Shown here: in pieces, positions 35,236-47,680 of the stretch | Position numbering within the stretch: position 1 is the stretch's first letter | Layout of the letters: each line of letters starts with the position of its first letter | NCBI RefSeq assembly: GCF_003668045.3 | Contig: NC_048601.1 | Coordinates: 33,516,521-33,580,520, forward strand | Direction: 5' to 3' | DNA from: Cricetulus griseus | Lineage: Eukaryota; Chordata; Mammalia; Rodentia; Cricetidae | Length of the DNA: 64,000 bases | Notes under the pieces: generated by a model | The model's input: the letters and a program-made list of their open reading frames with translations, nothing else | What the model was told of the DNA's origin: nothing | The model's database searches: none | Program-made: the position numbers and the translations under genes

Positions 35236-35410
35236 GAGCCTGGCATTGGTGGCACATGCCCTTAATCCCAGCACTCAGGAGGCAGAGGCAGGCAGATCTC
35301 TATGATTTTGAGCCCAGGCTGGTCTACAGAGTGAGTGCCAGGACAGCCTCCAAAGCTACACAGAGAAACCCTGTCTCAAAAAACCATAGAAAAAGAAAGT
35401 AAGAAAGTTA
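35236..35410 (+). mobile_element. B1 SINE
   Basis: GCCTGGCATTGGTGGCACAT ... GAGTGAGTGCCAGGACAGCC ... ACAGAGAAACCCTGTCTCAA with an A-rich, GAAAGT-containing tail. Confidence 0.94.
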
Positions 35411-36295
35411 GTGAGTTTTGATTATAACAATTTGGTATGCTTTCTTCACAAAGCAGCATGACTACAAAAGTCATCTATGTAGTATATAATTCAAAAAAGG
35501 GGAGAAGAAATGAATGTGAATATTTTCAGTTAAAAGATGTGATAAATGTTGAAGGAGATAGATAAGTTGTCTGATTCAAACATCTTACCAAGTATACATG
35601 TATAGAAATAAACAAGGTATCTAACCACATATTGACATTTGTGGTTTGATAGTTTAGCTTGAATGGATTTAATTTAAAATTAGGGTTCTAAGAACATAAA
35701 TGTGATGATTTGTGATGACATAGGGGTTTAAGTGAGTTGATCTGCTTTTTTTTCCTCTTCAGGAATAAGATACCTAGGTAACTTCTGAGTAAACAGAGCC
35801 TGTGGCTGGGAAAATGACTGTAGCATCATCAGCATGTGACAGTCTTGAGCTTACTCTGACAGTCAGTGACAACCTGAAGAAACACCACCTTTCTCCATGC
35901 AGTAAGACTCTCTTTCCATTAAGAAGAAATTTCTTGACTCTAGACTTGCATGAAATTTTGGCTTCTTCTTTTATTAAGGGAGAACTTTGAAATCACTTAA
36001 GATCTAGAGATTGGTCACACTCATGGTAAATACAAAGTTAAACTTGAATCTTGCAAAGATAATGAAAGAGGGAAAGACATTTCTTCAGTGGCGTACCCAC
36101 TGGTAAATTGCTTATGATCCTGTAAATAATACTATACGATGCTCCTCTAAGCATCTCTAATTATACTACATGGGCAACAACAACAAAAGAACAAAAGCAG
36201 AAGAAAAATTTATTTGGAAAAGAAAAGACAAAAGGGGGCAGGAACAAGAAAGAATATAGGGGTTAAATATGACCAAAATAGATTATAAACATATT
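35411..36295. other. AT-rich intergenic DNA with one possible exon-like segment
   Basis: No repeat recognised. The only notable item is a pyrimidine tract ending in AG at 35762, with a GTAAGA at 35902 (listed separately). Confidence 0.45.
35763..35901 (+). other. Exon-like segment between splice-site-like signals (speculative)
   Basis: CTTTTTTTTCCTCTTCAG ending at 35762 is a strong-looking 3' splice site, and CATGCAGTAAGAC at 35897-35909 contains a GTAAGA 5' splice-site core. Between them are 139 bp with ATG in a fair context (GAAAATGACT at 35814), followed by an open frame reading MTVASSACDSLELTLTVSDN. Such coincidences are frequent by chance in intergenic DNA, and no neighbouring exon was recognised. 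Confidence 0.15.
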
Positions 36296-36496
36296 GGTTG
36301 GATTGGTTCAGAGCACTTTGTGCTCTTGCAGAAGATGTGGAGTGTATTGTCAACACTCCCATTTTACCTTAAAACCACCTATAACTCAAGTTCCAGAAAA
36401 TATGAAGCCCTCTTCTGACCTTCATCAAGTATGCAAATAGAACACAGAAATGCATACAGATAAAACAGATACACATGAATAAATTAAATAAATCTA
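36296..36496 (+). mobile_element. B2/B3-like SINE
   Basis: TTGGTTCAGAGCACTTTGTG, CTCAAGTTCCAGAAAATATG, CCCTCTTCTGACCTTCATCA and CACATGAATAAATTAAATAA follow the B3/B2 order (tRNA-like head, 'GGCCTCTTCTGGCCTCC' body, A-rich end). Diverged. Confidence 0.65.
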
Positions 36497-36520
36497 ATAT
36501 GTATATATATATATACATGT

Positions 36521-37340
<820 letters not shown>

Positions 37341-37480
37341 GTGTGTCCAGTGGCCACAGAGGTCAGAAGAGAGGATCATATTCCTTGTGCTGGAATTGTG
37401 AGTCACTGGACATGGGTCTTGGGGATAGAGCTCAGGTCCTCTGCAAGAGCAGTAGCACTCTTCACCACTGCACACTTGCT
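37341..37480 (-). mobile_element. B2/B3-like SINE, minus strand
   Basis: GAGGTCAGAAGAGAGGATCA, GGAATTGTGAGTCACTGGAC and CTCAGGTCCTCTGCAAGAGC ... CACTCTTCACCACTGC match the reversed B3/B2 body and head. The neighbouring microsatellite sits where the SINE tail would be. Confidence 0.8.
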
Positions 37481-38644
37481 AAATAAAATAGTGCTGTCCT
37501 GTTTCATTCACTTAACCATTATGAGTTAAAAAGAAACAGTCTTCTCCATGGACAACTTTTAAGACTTGAGCAATAATGAATATTGGTGCAGAACACATGT
37601 GGAGGAGACAAACTCCAAATGTGAACTCTCCCCATTGTGCTTGAGGAATGGCTCACCTTTAGGTTTTGAATTCCGCATGATAAATCCATCCTCTGGGGCA
37701 TTTTATGCTGATGTAAAATAAGCTGACATGTTATAGCAACCTGAAACTCCAAGTTTGCAATGGCTGGTCCCTTAATGAATAGAGAAAGAAATTTATGTCA
37801 AGTTACAACCAAGTAACATGAAGAAGAAAATTAAACTATAGCAAGAAAGAGAGAGCAATAATAATGTTCAGTCCAAGTAACAATTGACAGAAGCACAAAA
37901 TGGACTGTGTGAGCTTGTCAGACTACATTCTGCACCTGAAGAATATAAAAGTCTCTGCTAGAAGGCAGTTTCTTAGAAGAAAGGGCTCAAATTGTCTTGT
38001 AAACATTGAAAGGACCACTGAGACCATAAGCCACACACACTTATGTGAGGACAAGTCCCTTTAATTAAAGGTATCAATGAGATAGAGATGTAAATGGGAA
38101 CAAATTTTTTTCTGACAGTCTTTAAAAATCCGTATTTAACTAGTCTGAATTCCTTTTGAATTTCCACAGGCTGAATGCAGAAGACTGTTATAGGATAGGG
38201 AAATCATTCTCAAATTTACTGGGGATCAGAACCAACAAGTTAAGGGTACATAGATTTCTGAACTACTCTTCTCTCTCATCAATTCTTCTGAAATGAAGTC
38301 CAGTTAATACATTTACCAAGTTCCCATACTGCTGCTGCTGGTCAGAGGACTGCTATTTGAGTGATAGCCAAATCATATGGAAAAATTCATGATCTGAATC
38401 CAGGGTAGACAAATACACCTTCTGATCATAAATGTGTACTATATCTACTATATGTGTAATTTTATAAATTCTGTGGTATATTTTTCACAGCACCTAGAAT
38501 CACCCTAAATAAATGTACAAGGTATGTTCTGGCATTCTATGAGAATTGAATGAAGATTTTATAGAAACATTAGGGTTTTTTTTTTTGAATAAGGAGGAAG
38601 AAATGAAAGCAATGAATAAGCATGGGCTTAAAGAATGGGTTAGT
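37481..38644. other. AT-rich intergenic DNA, nothing recognised
   Basis: No gene or repeat family assigned. A GCTGCTGCTG triplet patch is at 38330-38340. Confidence 0.45.
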
Positions 38645-38803
38645 TACTGGGCATTGGTGGAGCACACTTTTAATCCCAGCACTTGGGAGGTAAAGGCAGG
38701 TGGATCTCTGTGAGTTCGAGGCCAGCCTGGACTTCAGAGCAAGTTCCAGGCCAGGCTCCAAAGCAATACAGAGAAACCCTGTCTCAATAAAAAGAAAAAG
38801 AAT
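38645..38803 (+). mobile_element. B1 SINE
   Basis: TACTGGGCATTGGTGGAGCA, TTTAATCCCAGCACTTGGGA, TGTGAGTTCGAGGCCAGCCT and ACAGAGAAACCCTGTCTCAA, then an A-rich tail. Confidence 0.94.
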
Positions 38804-38938
38804 AGGTTAGTCATTATGTTAGGCTGAGAATTCTAGAGCTGTTGGGGTAGGCCAGAAGGAAATAGAGTTATTTCACAAAATGATTTACATTAGTATGTAC
38901 TAAGATCTAGGCCTATCAATACATAACATTCATTGATT

Positions 38939-38941
<3 letters not shown>

Positions 38942-38998
<57 letters not shown>
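38942..38998 (+). repeat. (TG)n microsatellite
   Basis: About 28 TG dinucleotides. Confidence 0.98.
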
Positions 38999-38999
38999 T

Positions 39000-39143
39000 C
39001 ACACCTTCCATAACATTCATGTTGAGGTCAGAGGAAAACTTGTGAGAGTCAGTTCTCTTTCTACTGTGTGGGTGTCAGAATTAAACTCAAGTCATCAGGC
39101 TCGGTAGTAAGGGACTTTACTGGATCACTGTCTTCTTGACCTA
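39000..39143 (-). mobile_element. B2/B3-like SINE, minus strand
   Basis: GAGGTCAGAGGAAAACTTGT, CAGTTCTCTTTCTACTGTGT, GGTGTCAGAATTAAACTCAA and TTACTGGATCACTGTC follow the reversed B3 order. The (TG)n adjoins its tail side. Confidence 0.75.
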
Positions 39144-39159
39144 AAAACAAATTCTACAG

Positions 39160-39330
39160 CAAGGAGGGCCTAGGCCCTCCACCAACCAATATGACAGACT
39201 GTGAATGTCCCTAGTGGAGGGCCTCACATTCCCTGGATTGGTGGGGAACTTGGGAGCATGGGAGGGCCAAGGGGTTGGATATGTAAATATGAGTAGTAAT
39301 TACAGAATTTAAATTAAAAAAGAACTTAAT
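39160..39330 (+). mobile_element. L1 3'-terminal fragment
   Basis: GGGCCTAGGCCCTCCACCAA, GTGGAGGGCCTCACATTCCC, GGATTGGTGGGGAACTTGGG and GGATATGTAAATATGAGTAG match the last roughly 170 bp of the L1 3' UTR also seen at 57850-58025. Confidence 0.75.
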
Positions 39331-40647
39331 GATGACATACAAAATTAACCATCAGGGTGACCAAGGGAAAAGTTGACTCATTAGAATCTAGTATCTCCTT
39401 TGTACAGCAACACTTTCTGGTATTTTAAGAATTACAGATAAGCATTCATGGGAAATAAGCAGGCTGAGCTGTGCTGTGACCCAACTGTAACCCTCAGTTT
39501 TAAGACCTGAACTGAGACACAGGAGAAGGAGAGGAAAGAAGGCCTGAAGGCAATGTCTAAGACACACTGTGAGAACTATGCTACCTACTGTGTGTGTGGA
39601 AGATGGGACAAGCAGAACTGACCTCTGTATTTCTAAGCCATGTTTGGTTGCCTTGAATATAATGTAGATAGTAAGAAGTCTTAGAAAATTGGGCTGCTGA
39701 GACATTTGGAAACTACAGAATTCTAATTATGATATCGACAATAAAAAGTAATAAAACCAATATGGTTGACATACCAGCCTTGAAAAAATTCAGCCTGTTA
39801 AAATTAAGACAAACCATGTGATAGATACAGTTATTCCAAATTTAATTTAGGTGAAATATTTTCCTAGTCAGACTGACTTCCCAAATTTGCAACACCTGCA
39901 AATATCCCATGAGACCCCGAAAGAGTTTATTAAAAACATCGTGTTTGATTCAGCTATGGTGCATATTATTTCCCAAGAATCCACTTGCACAAGAAAATAG
40001 CAAGTGTAATGGAAGTCTAGACCTGGAGTCCTAAGCTGTAAGGGTCTTAAGAAGCATGCTTAAAACATTTTCAAATGTATTATGATAGCTCAACAGCCAC
40101 CACATTCCATTTAAATCATACAGCACCCTTTTCTTTAAACACACTTGAAGGGACTGCAGTGATATTTTCTTGATTTCACTAAGTGACCTGGATTGATTGA
40201 AAACTTCGGTGCACTTAAAACCTTCCAAGTTTCTCAAGGGCATCTTCTCCAGGTGGGTGCTCTGCTGATTTTTAATAGTGCTTCTTCTCTATAGTCAGTC
40301 TGTCAGAGTATCCTGTCAGATTCTAATTTCTTTTTAGACAGTGCAGGTTCAGCAAAGAGGCCTCACCTTATCTAAACTATGTCAAATGTACTCAGCTAGG
40401 TCCAGGGACTGTCTTGATGGTCCAAGATCTATTCTTCTATGCTCAGGGTCTTTCCTGGTATAAGATATCAACCACATTCTCAGCTTACAAGGCAGCATAG
40501 GAATAGATATACAGCATGTATACCATTAAGATATGAAGCCAAAAAGAATTGGACCAGATGTTTATAAGAAGGAAATATAGTTTGTGCTCTGAGCTTACTA
40601 ACAATGCAGTTGGTAGTAGATGCTATTACAGCTACTTAATTATATAC
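39331..40647. other. AT-rich intergenic DNA, nothing recognised
   Basis: No gene or repeat family assigned. A related sentence (CCTCAGGGAGATTTTTTCTG ... TTTTAATAGTG ... AGTCAATCTGTCAG) recurs at 40830-40930 after 40205-40310, suggesting a small diverged duplication of about 100 bp. Confidence 0.45.
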
Positions 40648-40800
40648 AGAAATGGAGAGAAGGCTCGGGGGTTAAGAGCAATGTCTGCATTTCCAGAGCA
40701 TGTGGGTTTGCTTCCCAGAAACCAGATGGTAGCTCACAACACTTCTAGGAGATCCAATCTTCTTTTCTGGCCTCCATAGGTACCAGGCATACAGATGTCT
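40648..40800 (+). mobile_element. B2-like SINE
   Basis: GAAATGGAGAGAAGGCTCGG (compare 'CTGGAGAGATGGCTCAG'), TTAAGAGCAATGTCTGCATT, CTCACAACACTTCTAGGAGA and CTTTTCTGGCCTCCATAGGT are the B2 landmarks in order, including the tRNA-like A and B box region at the head. Confidence 0.85.
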
Positions 40801-41984
40801 TAAGAATCACTAATTGAACACTTGGGAACATTTAAAACACTCACAGTTCCTCAGGGAGATTTTTTCTGGGAGGGTGAGTGCTTTGTGACTTTTAATAGTG
40901 TTTTTCCACCATAGTCAATCTGTCAGCATGCAGGCAAAACACTAATAAATTAAATTAGAAATTAAAAATCACTACAGAGATATGAATACTGAGGGTATAT
41001 GAGTCATGATTATCCACCTCTACTGGAAAAATAAATAAAAACATACTTTTATTCTTTACCCCAACAACTGTACCTTTCTATACAACTATTTCAGGAAATA
41101 ACTGTTCCGTTAATGTCTCCCTGTATTGTGATTGTTTTGACAAGAAAGTTCTTCAGTAGAGAAATCCAAGAAGTGACCATCATGCAAAGAACTGGCCTTC
41201 AGAATTGCAGTCCTTAGCTTAAGAGGAAGAGGTAAGGGGATGAGACAAGAGGCATACCCTGTTGTCTACTTTCTGTGACAGAGTATATGCATCTTCAGCT
41301 GTCCTCAGATAACTTCTAACCTTCACAAAACTCAGCATTTGGGACACCAAGCTGTGGTAAAGAATTTCTGAGGATTCACTGGAACTGACACGAAATAGAC
41401 TCCCCTATATATAAGCTAGTTGCCAAAATGTGATGGCTGCCCAATGCTGAAAACACCTGGCCATGCAGTTGACATTAAAAGTTCACTTTATAAGCACTGT
41501 TTCCCTCAACTCTGGTCACCAATGGCTAACTAAATGAAATTCAATGTGAGTCTTCACCATCTGTCTGACAGGTTCATACATGGCTTTGTTAGAATCTAGC
41601 TATTCACTTGTATCTTTGAAAATTTGTTCTCAGATTGTAGGAGAAGAATATGGTTTTTAATATATAATTTCTTCTTTGTAATAATATTGCTTATCAGTTA
41701 TATTTTCTGATTAAAAGCACAGCTGTGTCATTACAGCAGTATGTCAGTATAGTTTTAAAAAATCTAGTTCTATTGCATTACAGAAAAATGCCACAAGACA
41801 TTATCCTCTAAGTACATGTGTTTGTGGGTTTTGAGCATGTTTCTCTCCTGTATCTTCTCTCATAGCCTTCCTCTGCCTCCTCCCCTCTTGTTATTTCCCT
41901 TTGTTCTCCTACCCTAAGCAACTGCAAACTCCTTTCATGATGTGTGTATCCATGGTTCTATATATCTTTATATAACCTAGGATC
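40801..41984. other. AT-rich intergenic DNA, nothing recognised
   Basis: No gene or repeat family assigned. Confidence 0.45.
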
Positions 41985-42128
41985 CCTAGGTGAGAGGATC
42001 CACATGATTTTTATTTTGTAGTCTGATATAAGTTGCTTAATATGATAATCTACAGTTGTATCCATTATCATCAAATGGTAAATTTCTTTCTTCTTTGTAG
42101 CAGAATAAAAATATATTAAGCATATATA
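41985..42128 (-). mobile_element. Old L1 ORF2 fragment, minus strand, left part
   Basis: TAAGTTGCTTAATATGATAA, CTACAGTTGTATCCATTATC and TTCTTTGTAGCAGAATAAAA match the reversed L1 ORF2 text 'AACATAATGACCTCCAGTTCCATCC ... GGCTGAATAGTAT'. It continues on the other side of the LTR, at about 42640. Confidence 0.65.
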
Positions 42129-42594
42129 TGTAACAAAAAGTCTTTCTGCCAGGCAGCCCAAGTTCTGCATACTGCCATATTAATGTCCCAAGTTCAATAC
42201 AGAGACTTATATTTGGTACAAATGTTGCTTGGCAAATGACTAAGATTTTTCATCTGCTAGCTCATTCTTAATTATCATAAATCCATATATTTTATAAGAC
42301 TTATCTTATTGAGGATGCCTTCCACTGAAGCCCTCTCTTGCTGGCTGATCACATGGCAACTCCAGAGCAGAGACCAAGGGATGACTTGGAGAGCAAGAGA
42401 AAAGGGATGACTTCCTTCTTGTCCTTGCTTAAATATGAGTATGCCTGTTATGTCACTTCCTCCCTGGATCTCTACTACATTTCCCAGAATCCTCCTTGAC
42501 TCCTAGTCCCACCTAACTTGCTGCCTCATTGGCCAAACAGTACTTTGTCAACCAATAAGACAACTATATACACAGAAGGACCTCCCCCATCACA
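42129..42594 (-). mobile_element. LTR, minus strand, nested in an old L1
   Basis: Right end CCCCCATCACA and left end TGTAACAAAAAGTC give TG...CA-like termini. Internal blocks GTTATGTCACTTCCTCCCTG, CATTTCCCAGAATCCTCCTT, CTCATTGGCCAAACAGTACT and CAACCAATAAGACAAC match the LTR at 27283-27668. Two CCAAT-type motifs appear on each strand near its right end. No ORFs of retroviral type are attached, so it is a solo LTR. The exact ends are inferred. Confidence 0.7.
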
Positions 42595-42598
42595 TAAA

Positions 42599-42599
<1 letters not shown>

Positions 42600-42642
<43 letters not shown>

Positions 42643-42655
42643 GAATATATATAAT
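42600..42655 (+). repeat. (AC)n(AT)n microsatellite
   Basis: About 16 AC units then AT-rich alternation, between the LTR and the continuing L1. Confidence 0.96.
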
Positions 42656-42715
42656 GATAATATAATTATATATGACTATATTTCTATTATATAATCACTA
42701 AACAAACACATTTTT

Positions 42716-42890
42716 TTTTAAATTCATACATCTGTCAGGGGACTCCTAGGATGATCTGTACCTTAGTTATTATAAACAGTTCTATAATAAGCATCAATAT
42801 ACAAGTATCTCATTGGCAGGTGGACTTTGTGTCAATCAGTGACTACTAAGTGGTAGTATAGCTGGATTAAATTTTCTTAATTTTATGTTT
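42716..42890 (-). mobile_element. Old L1 ORF2 fragment, minus strand, right part
   Basis: TTAGTTATTATAAACAGTTC, TATAATAAGCATCAATATAC and GTGGTAGTATAGCTGGATTA correspond to the reversed ORF2 block 'AGCTATTGTGAATAGTGCTGC ... GGAGTAGTATAGCTGGATC', in line with the fragment at 41985-42128. Confidence 0.65.
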
Positions 42891-43239
42891 AAAAATATGT
42901 TTCATTTTTAAGGATTTGTGTGAATGCACCCTCTTTTATCTGTGCATTTATTTAAGGGCTGCAATAGTGGAAAACAGAAAGTGCATGTAAGCAGAATTAA
43001 TCTCTACCAATATTGTGACTGATCACATATGCTATCATTAGAGAGTTGACATTGATTCACATACTCATGATGGCAGACAATGTGCCTAAAATAGGCTACA
43101 GGCATGATAGAAGCAGGATAATATTAAGACACAGGACAAAGTCTATGTGGAAATTATTATCATTACTTTATAGGTGACTCTATGATATGAGCTGAGGTCA
43201 AGTTTATACTAGAATTAATTTCACTTTTTTGTTTAATTT

Positions 43240-43437
43240 TTGTTCATGAGTATGTATGTATGACATTGTGTGTTTGGCACCTGTGTAAAGATAGTGTCAG
43301 AGGCCAGAGGTGGACCTTTGATACCTCAGAGCTGGAGGTATAGCAAATTTTGAGCCACTGGACATGACTACTGGGCACTAACTGAACTTGGGTTCTCTAG
43401 AAGAACAGAGAGCATCTGAGCCATCTTTCCAGCTGCA
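43240..43437 (-). mobile_element. B3-like SINE, minus strand
   Basis: GTTCATGAGTATGTATGTAT, AGAGGCCAGAGGTGGACCTT, GCTGGAGGTATAGC, TTGGGTTCTCTAGAAGAACA and CATCTGAGCCATCTTTCCAG follow the reversed B3 consensus order. Confidence 0.85.
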
Positions 43438-43477
43438 ACACACCAGTGTTTCAGCAATGGAAAATTCACAGAGCAAG

Positions 43478-43569
43478 TATATAGCACAGTGGTAGAAAGC
43501 TTCCCTGATCACCTTGCACATCCATGGCTCTGTGTTCAATGCCCAGCATCACCAGCACAACAAAATTCA
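43478..43569 (+). mobile_element. ID-like SINE
   Basis: TATAGCACAGTGGTAGAAAGC is an A-box-like head, CTGTGTTCAATGCCCAGC is a B-box-like motif, and CACCAGCACAACAAAATTC is the end. This is the ID/BC1-type tRNA-Ala-derived layout, about 80 bp long. Confidence 0.8.
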
Positions 43570-43684
43570 AATATTTCTCTCTATGCACAAAGGTTTCCTT
43601 CTGCATATTGTAGATTTTTCTTGACTCTTACAATATACTGTTCTGTTCAATATCAAGATAGTGCAAGCATACAACTGCTGTGGT

Positions 43685-44020
43685 TTTGGTAAGCATGTCC
43701 CAAAGGAACATATGTAAACTTTGTCCTCAGAATGATGTGATTAGGAGGTGATAGAACTGCTATATGGTGGAACCAATCAGAGGTCCTAGCTCTTTGAAAC
43801 CATGACTTTGAAGGGGTTTGTGGCAACTCAGAATTCCTCTCTCTGTTTCTCTGACCACTTTCTTTGAACCATGCTCTTAGCTTAACAGAGAACCAAACAA
43901 TAGGATAATAATTTTTTTAACTTGAACATTTAGAACTATGAGCCCAGATAAATCTTTTTGTTTAATAAGATTGTGCTAAGGACTTTTGTTATAGTAAAGG
44001 AAGCAAATGCAATCAGATGA
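43685..44020 (+). mobile_element. Probable old dispersed repeat, family unassigned
   Basis: TGGTAAGCATGTCCCAAAGG, AACTTTGTCCTCAGAATGAT, GTGATTAGGAGGTGATAGAA and, near the end, CCAGATAAATCTTTTTGTTT resemble an old mammalian MaLR/DNA-type repeat. The assignment is weak. Confidence 0.4.
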
Positions 44021-47000
44021 TGTGCATCTGCTTATACATATAATCACACTGGTTGTCAAGACTTCTTATTGATGTTAAGAGTATTCACTTTAGGATCATA
44101 CCAAAAGAGAAGCCTTTTACTACACTAACATTCCAACACATAATTCTCTGTCTGCCTGGTGAAGGGCTCAGAAAGAACAAGATACTCAATACAAAAACTT
44201 GGACTCACTAAGGAACAATATGTGGAGAAAAATAATTCAGATGAAAGGTATCACTTATTTGGAGAAACAGCAGTCAGAAAAGCAAACCAGTCTGGTGAAA
44301 GCACAATTTCCAGAACTTTCTAGTAATGATTCTTACTGGTGTTCATCTGTGAAAAAATATTTCAATATCAAGAGAAAAAGTTTCCCAGAGAATGTTCAGG
44401 CCTCCTCTGCCTTATTTGTTCTGTTGCATGGCAAAGCCATGTGGCATATACATTACTGAATATTATCATAGCTAGACACTGAAATCTAATACTCTGACCT
44501 TCAGGGAAACTTCCATTTAGAGAATTCTGAACTGGGTTAATAACATCAGATAACATCTTATAGACTTGAAAAATATAAAAGTCACTTAAACCTTACAAAG
44601 ATCACATGAATGTGGTTTACTGATCTGTATTTTGAGGATAGAAGGTTTCCTGTAACAGGGAAGTGGTCCCATGTCTTGTTCAAATCCTCTACATCACAGG
44701 TGGCAGAACAGGCATTTAAGCAGATACTATGTTTCAGAGGTCCATGATCTCCACTGTAGTCCTGCTAATTTCACAGAAGTGGTTTTCAGGGGGTAGGCAT
44801 GGCCCAAAAAGAGAATATTTTAAAAGTATAAACACCTTAGACCCCAGCTCAGAAATACCCAACAGGGAATTTTGGAGATAAAATTTAATAATATTTGGTG
44901 GATGAATTTGAAGGAGCTTCAACAAACATACTTTTAGTTCAGAGTGGCCAAGTTTGAATAGGGTGGTCTCTGTTTTCAGCGAGTTCATGAAATATATGGA
45001 CTTGACAGATGGCTTAGCAGCTTTAAGCTTTTTCAGAAGACTAAGGTCAGTTCCAGAACCATCATGGTGGCTTCTCTGGAGGCAATCAGGATCCATGAGT
45101 ATTATAAACATTGAGACTAATACAGCTAACTGTTATACTAATTGAATTATCATGGAAGAGGCCAAAGGCCTCACCTATGAGGATGTCCTTCTCACCAAGA
45201 ATAAACATAATGGCAACAAAATGACAAATATTTACTTTTAAAATATGACATATTTAGAGGTTTACTGGCTTGGGACACTACAAAATACCATCCAAATTAA
45301 TGCGGCATCACTGTTGTGCAGAAAGACTTTATTATTTTATGCAAATATAAATAACTACCCTAGTAAATTTTGCATATGATCAGATATTCAACACTCAGAC
45401 TATCCTAAACTTTTCAGTGTTATATGAAAAAAGGATCATGTGACCTATCTTTTAATATTTTAAATTATTGTTAGCAAAATGTACTTTTAAACTTTGCAAT
45501 GATGCAGATATTGGGATCAGATTGTTTTATGTTAAAGTGGATCTTCTATGGGTTCCCTCTACTATGAATAGGCATCTGTCACTGGAGACCTTCCATATAT
45601 TATAGGATGTATTCACTGAGGTGATTGAAAAAATACAAGAGTAATCAGTTCAATATCTCTGTCCTCCATATATGCAGAAAGTAATCAAAAACCTCTTTAA
45701 TTCACTCTTCTCATTTTTATGGGGTAACTAACTCTCCAATTTGTGATAAAGACCTGGGATTCTTCTGGCCTGGGATTATTTTCCTAAAAATATAGAAAAT
45801 GCCCCACACTCTAAACATGTTGTGTATCTAGTAACTTTGCTTATATATGCCCCAATCCTATGCTAAGTGTCCAAGGAAAGAAGAGACCCTACAAAACCCT
45901 AAAGAGAATCTTAAGAGAAGTGTTAAAGATTGGGAAAACACTACAAGATGCTATATTTCAGTGCAATGCCCATTTCAGCTGAATGTGCAAGCCCTCTGGC
46001 CAACTGTTATACTAATCAAATAGATGAATCTTCACATAGGTTTAGGTCTGCTTAAGAAGGGGGAAGGTGGCCAGCTGGAACTGGAACCAAGGAGTTGGCA
46101 CCTTCTACTGCCTAGGATTTTGTGCTTGTGTCTTTTTGACTGCTTTCCAGTCTTTTACAAGTGTACATGCCAACCAAGCAGGCTGTCAAATGCCAGTTTG
46201 CCAATTCATAAGAACTGAAAGGATTTCTTCAGAGAAAGTCCAAATATGTAACCCACATCCTTGCCTAGCTCACATTTGGGATATGACTCTTATAATCCAA
46301 TTTGTATTATTAGATTGCTCCTCAATGCAATTCACTGTAGCTTGAGGATTTCTTTTTTAAACATTATATTATATATCCAAGGAATGGAGGGTTATCTCAA
46401 AGAGATAGAGGTTTAAAAGATGAACTGAATGGTTCTGAGGCCAAGCACCATTCTGGCCTGCAGATGAGTCTCTGTGGAATTACACAAAATGCAGCATTCA
46501 AATGGTTCAGGCCCAATTTTTCACCTGAATTATTTCTAGAATAATAAAACTAAGTGTAAGGAGTGTGTTTGTTGCAATATCAGTAAATTCCTGTTTTATA
46601 GATTTCTCCAGGAAACAGTCACCTGTCTTGATTTCTAGAATCAAGACACAAACTACAGAGACTCTGACAGTTTAAACACTGTTCACAATTTCAGGCAATA
46701 GGAGTATTTTCTCAAAGCATCCATGAGAGAGAACATCAATGACAAAATGCTGTTTACATAGCCATGAAATGATGTTTAGACTCTTTGTCCTCTGTCCATA
46801 GTTTCTTATCATATGTGAAGATATGCTTGAGACAAATGTGTCTAAAAGGAAGGAAAGTATCTCTTAAGAGTTGTTGTGATTCTATTCTCAATTACTCTAA
46901 TATATAGAAGATAATAAACTAAAGTCATCAATCCTTCAAAGTTTACTAGTGCTGTGTGGATACAGGAAAGATAGTTTATTGTCCATCTTAAATAAGTTGT

Positions 47001-47364
47001 ATAAGAACAAAAGACAATGCAAGAATAGAAAGTGGCAGTTTTTAACCACATAAGATATATGGTCATAGTTCTATTCATTTCATTAGAAACTAGATGAGCT
47101 ATATATCACTAACTCATTTCTTCACACAAGAGCAATGAGCAAATTAGAAAATTAATAGGAAGGTACTAGGTAAGCTTCAAACATTGATAGAAACTAAGAG
47201 AATCAATTAATTCACAGGGCTCTGGGTAACCCCCAATATTATCACCAAATATTTTCAGTGTTGATATCACTGTTATTTTACTTACCACTACAATGGTGTA
47301 GTATCTGTTCTAGACACAGGAAAATATCTACCAACTTTATAAATTATTATGACCAGAAACAACT
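44021..47364. other. Long intergenic stretch, nothing recognised
   Basis: 3.3 kb of AT-rich DNA without a recognisable repeat or gene. The longest ORFs (86 codons at 44199-44459 plus, 125 codons at 44734-45111 minus, 92 codons at 46067-46345 plus) lack domains, homology I recognise, or splice-site support. The 125-codon minus ORF overlaps a plus ORF and reads as ordinary AT-rich chance coding. Confidence 0.45.
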
Positions 47365-47680
47365 TCAGGACAAAAAAGTTTATTCAGGCTTATGGTTCCA
47401 GACTGAGAGCCCATAATGGCAGGGGAGGCATGACAGTAGGTAGTTGGAGCAGTAACATGAAATCTCACACCTCAATTACACTAAAGATACAGAGACAGCA
47501 AACTGGGGATGGAATGAGACTATAAACTCCCAAAGCCGATCTCCAATGATAAACTTCCTCCAGCAATGCTGTACCTACTAAAGATTCTATAATCTTCTTA
47601 AACATTTAAAACAATAGGGAACCAATAGTCCGAATATATGAGCCTGTGGGGGATAAATTTCTCATTCAAACCATGACAAA
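47365..47680. mobile_element. Dispersed rodent repeat, family unnamed
   Basis: Contains AAAGTTTATTCAGGCTTATG, GGTTCCAGACTGAGAGCCCA, TAATGGCAGGGGAGGCATGA, CTTCCTCCAGCAATGCTGTA and GAGCCTGTGGGGGATAAATT, an order I recognise from a common rodent interspersed repeat. I cannot give its name with confidence. Confidence 0.6.

Noticed and set aside
43478..43569. A functional tRNA gene
   Set aside because: The A-box and B-box-like motifs belong to an ID-type SINE; the arms cannot be completed into a cloverleaf and an A-rich SINE tail follows.
44734..45111. A 125-codon minus-strand ORF as a small gene
   Set aside because: It overlaps another ORF, shows no domain, signal peptide or splice context that I recognise, and the flanking DNA is ordinary AT-rich intergenic sequence.
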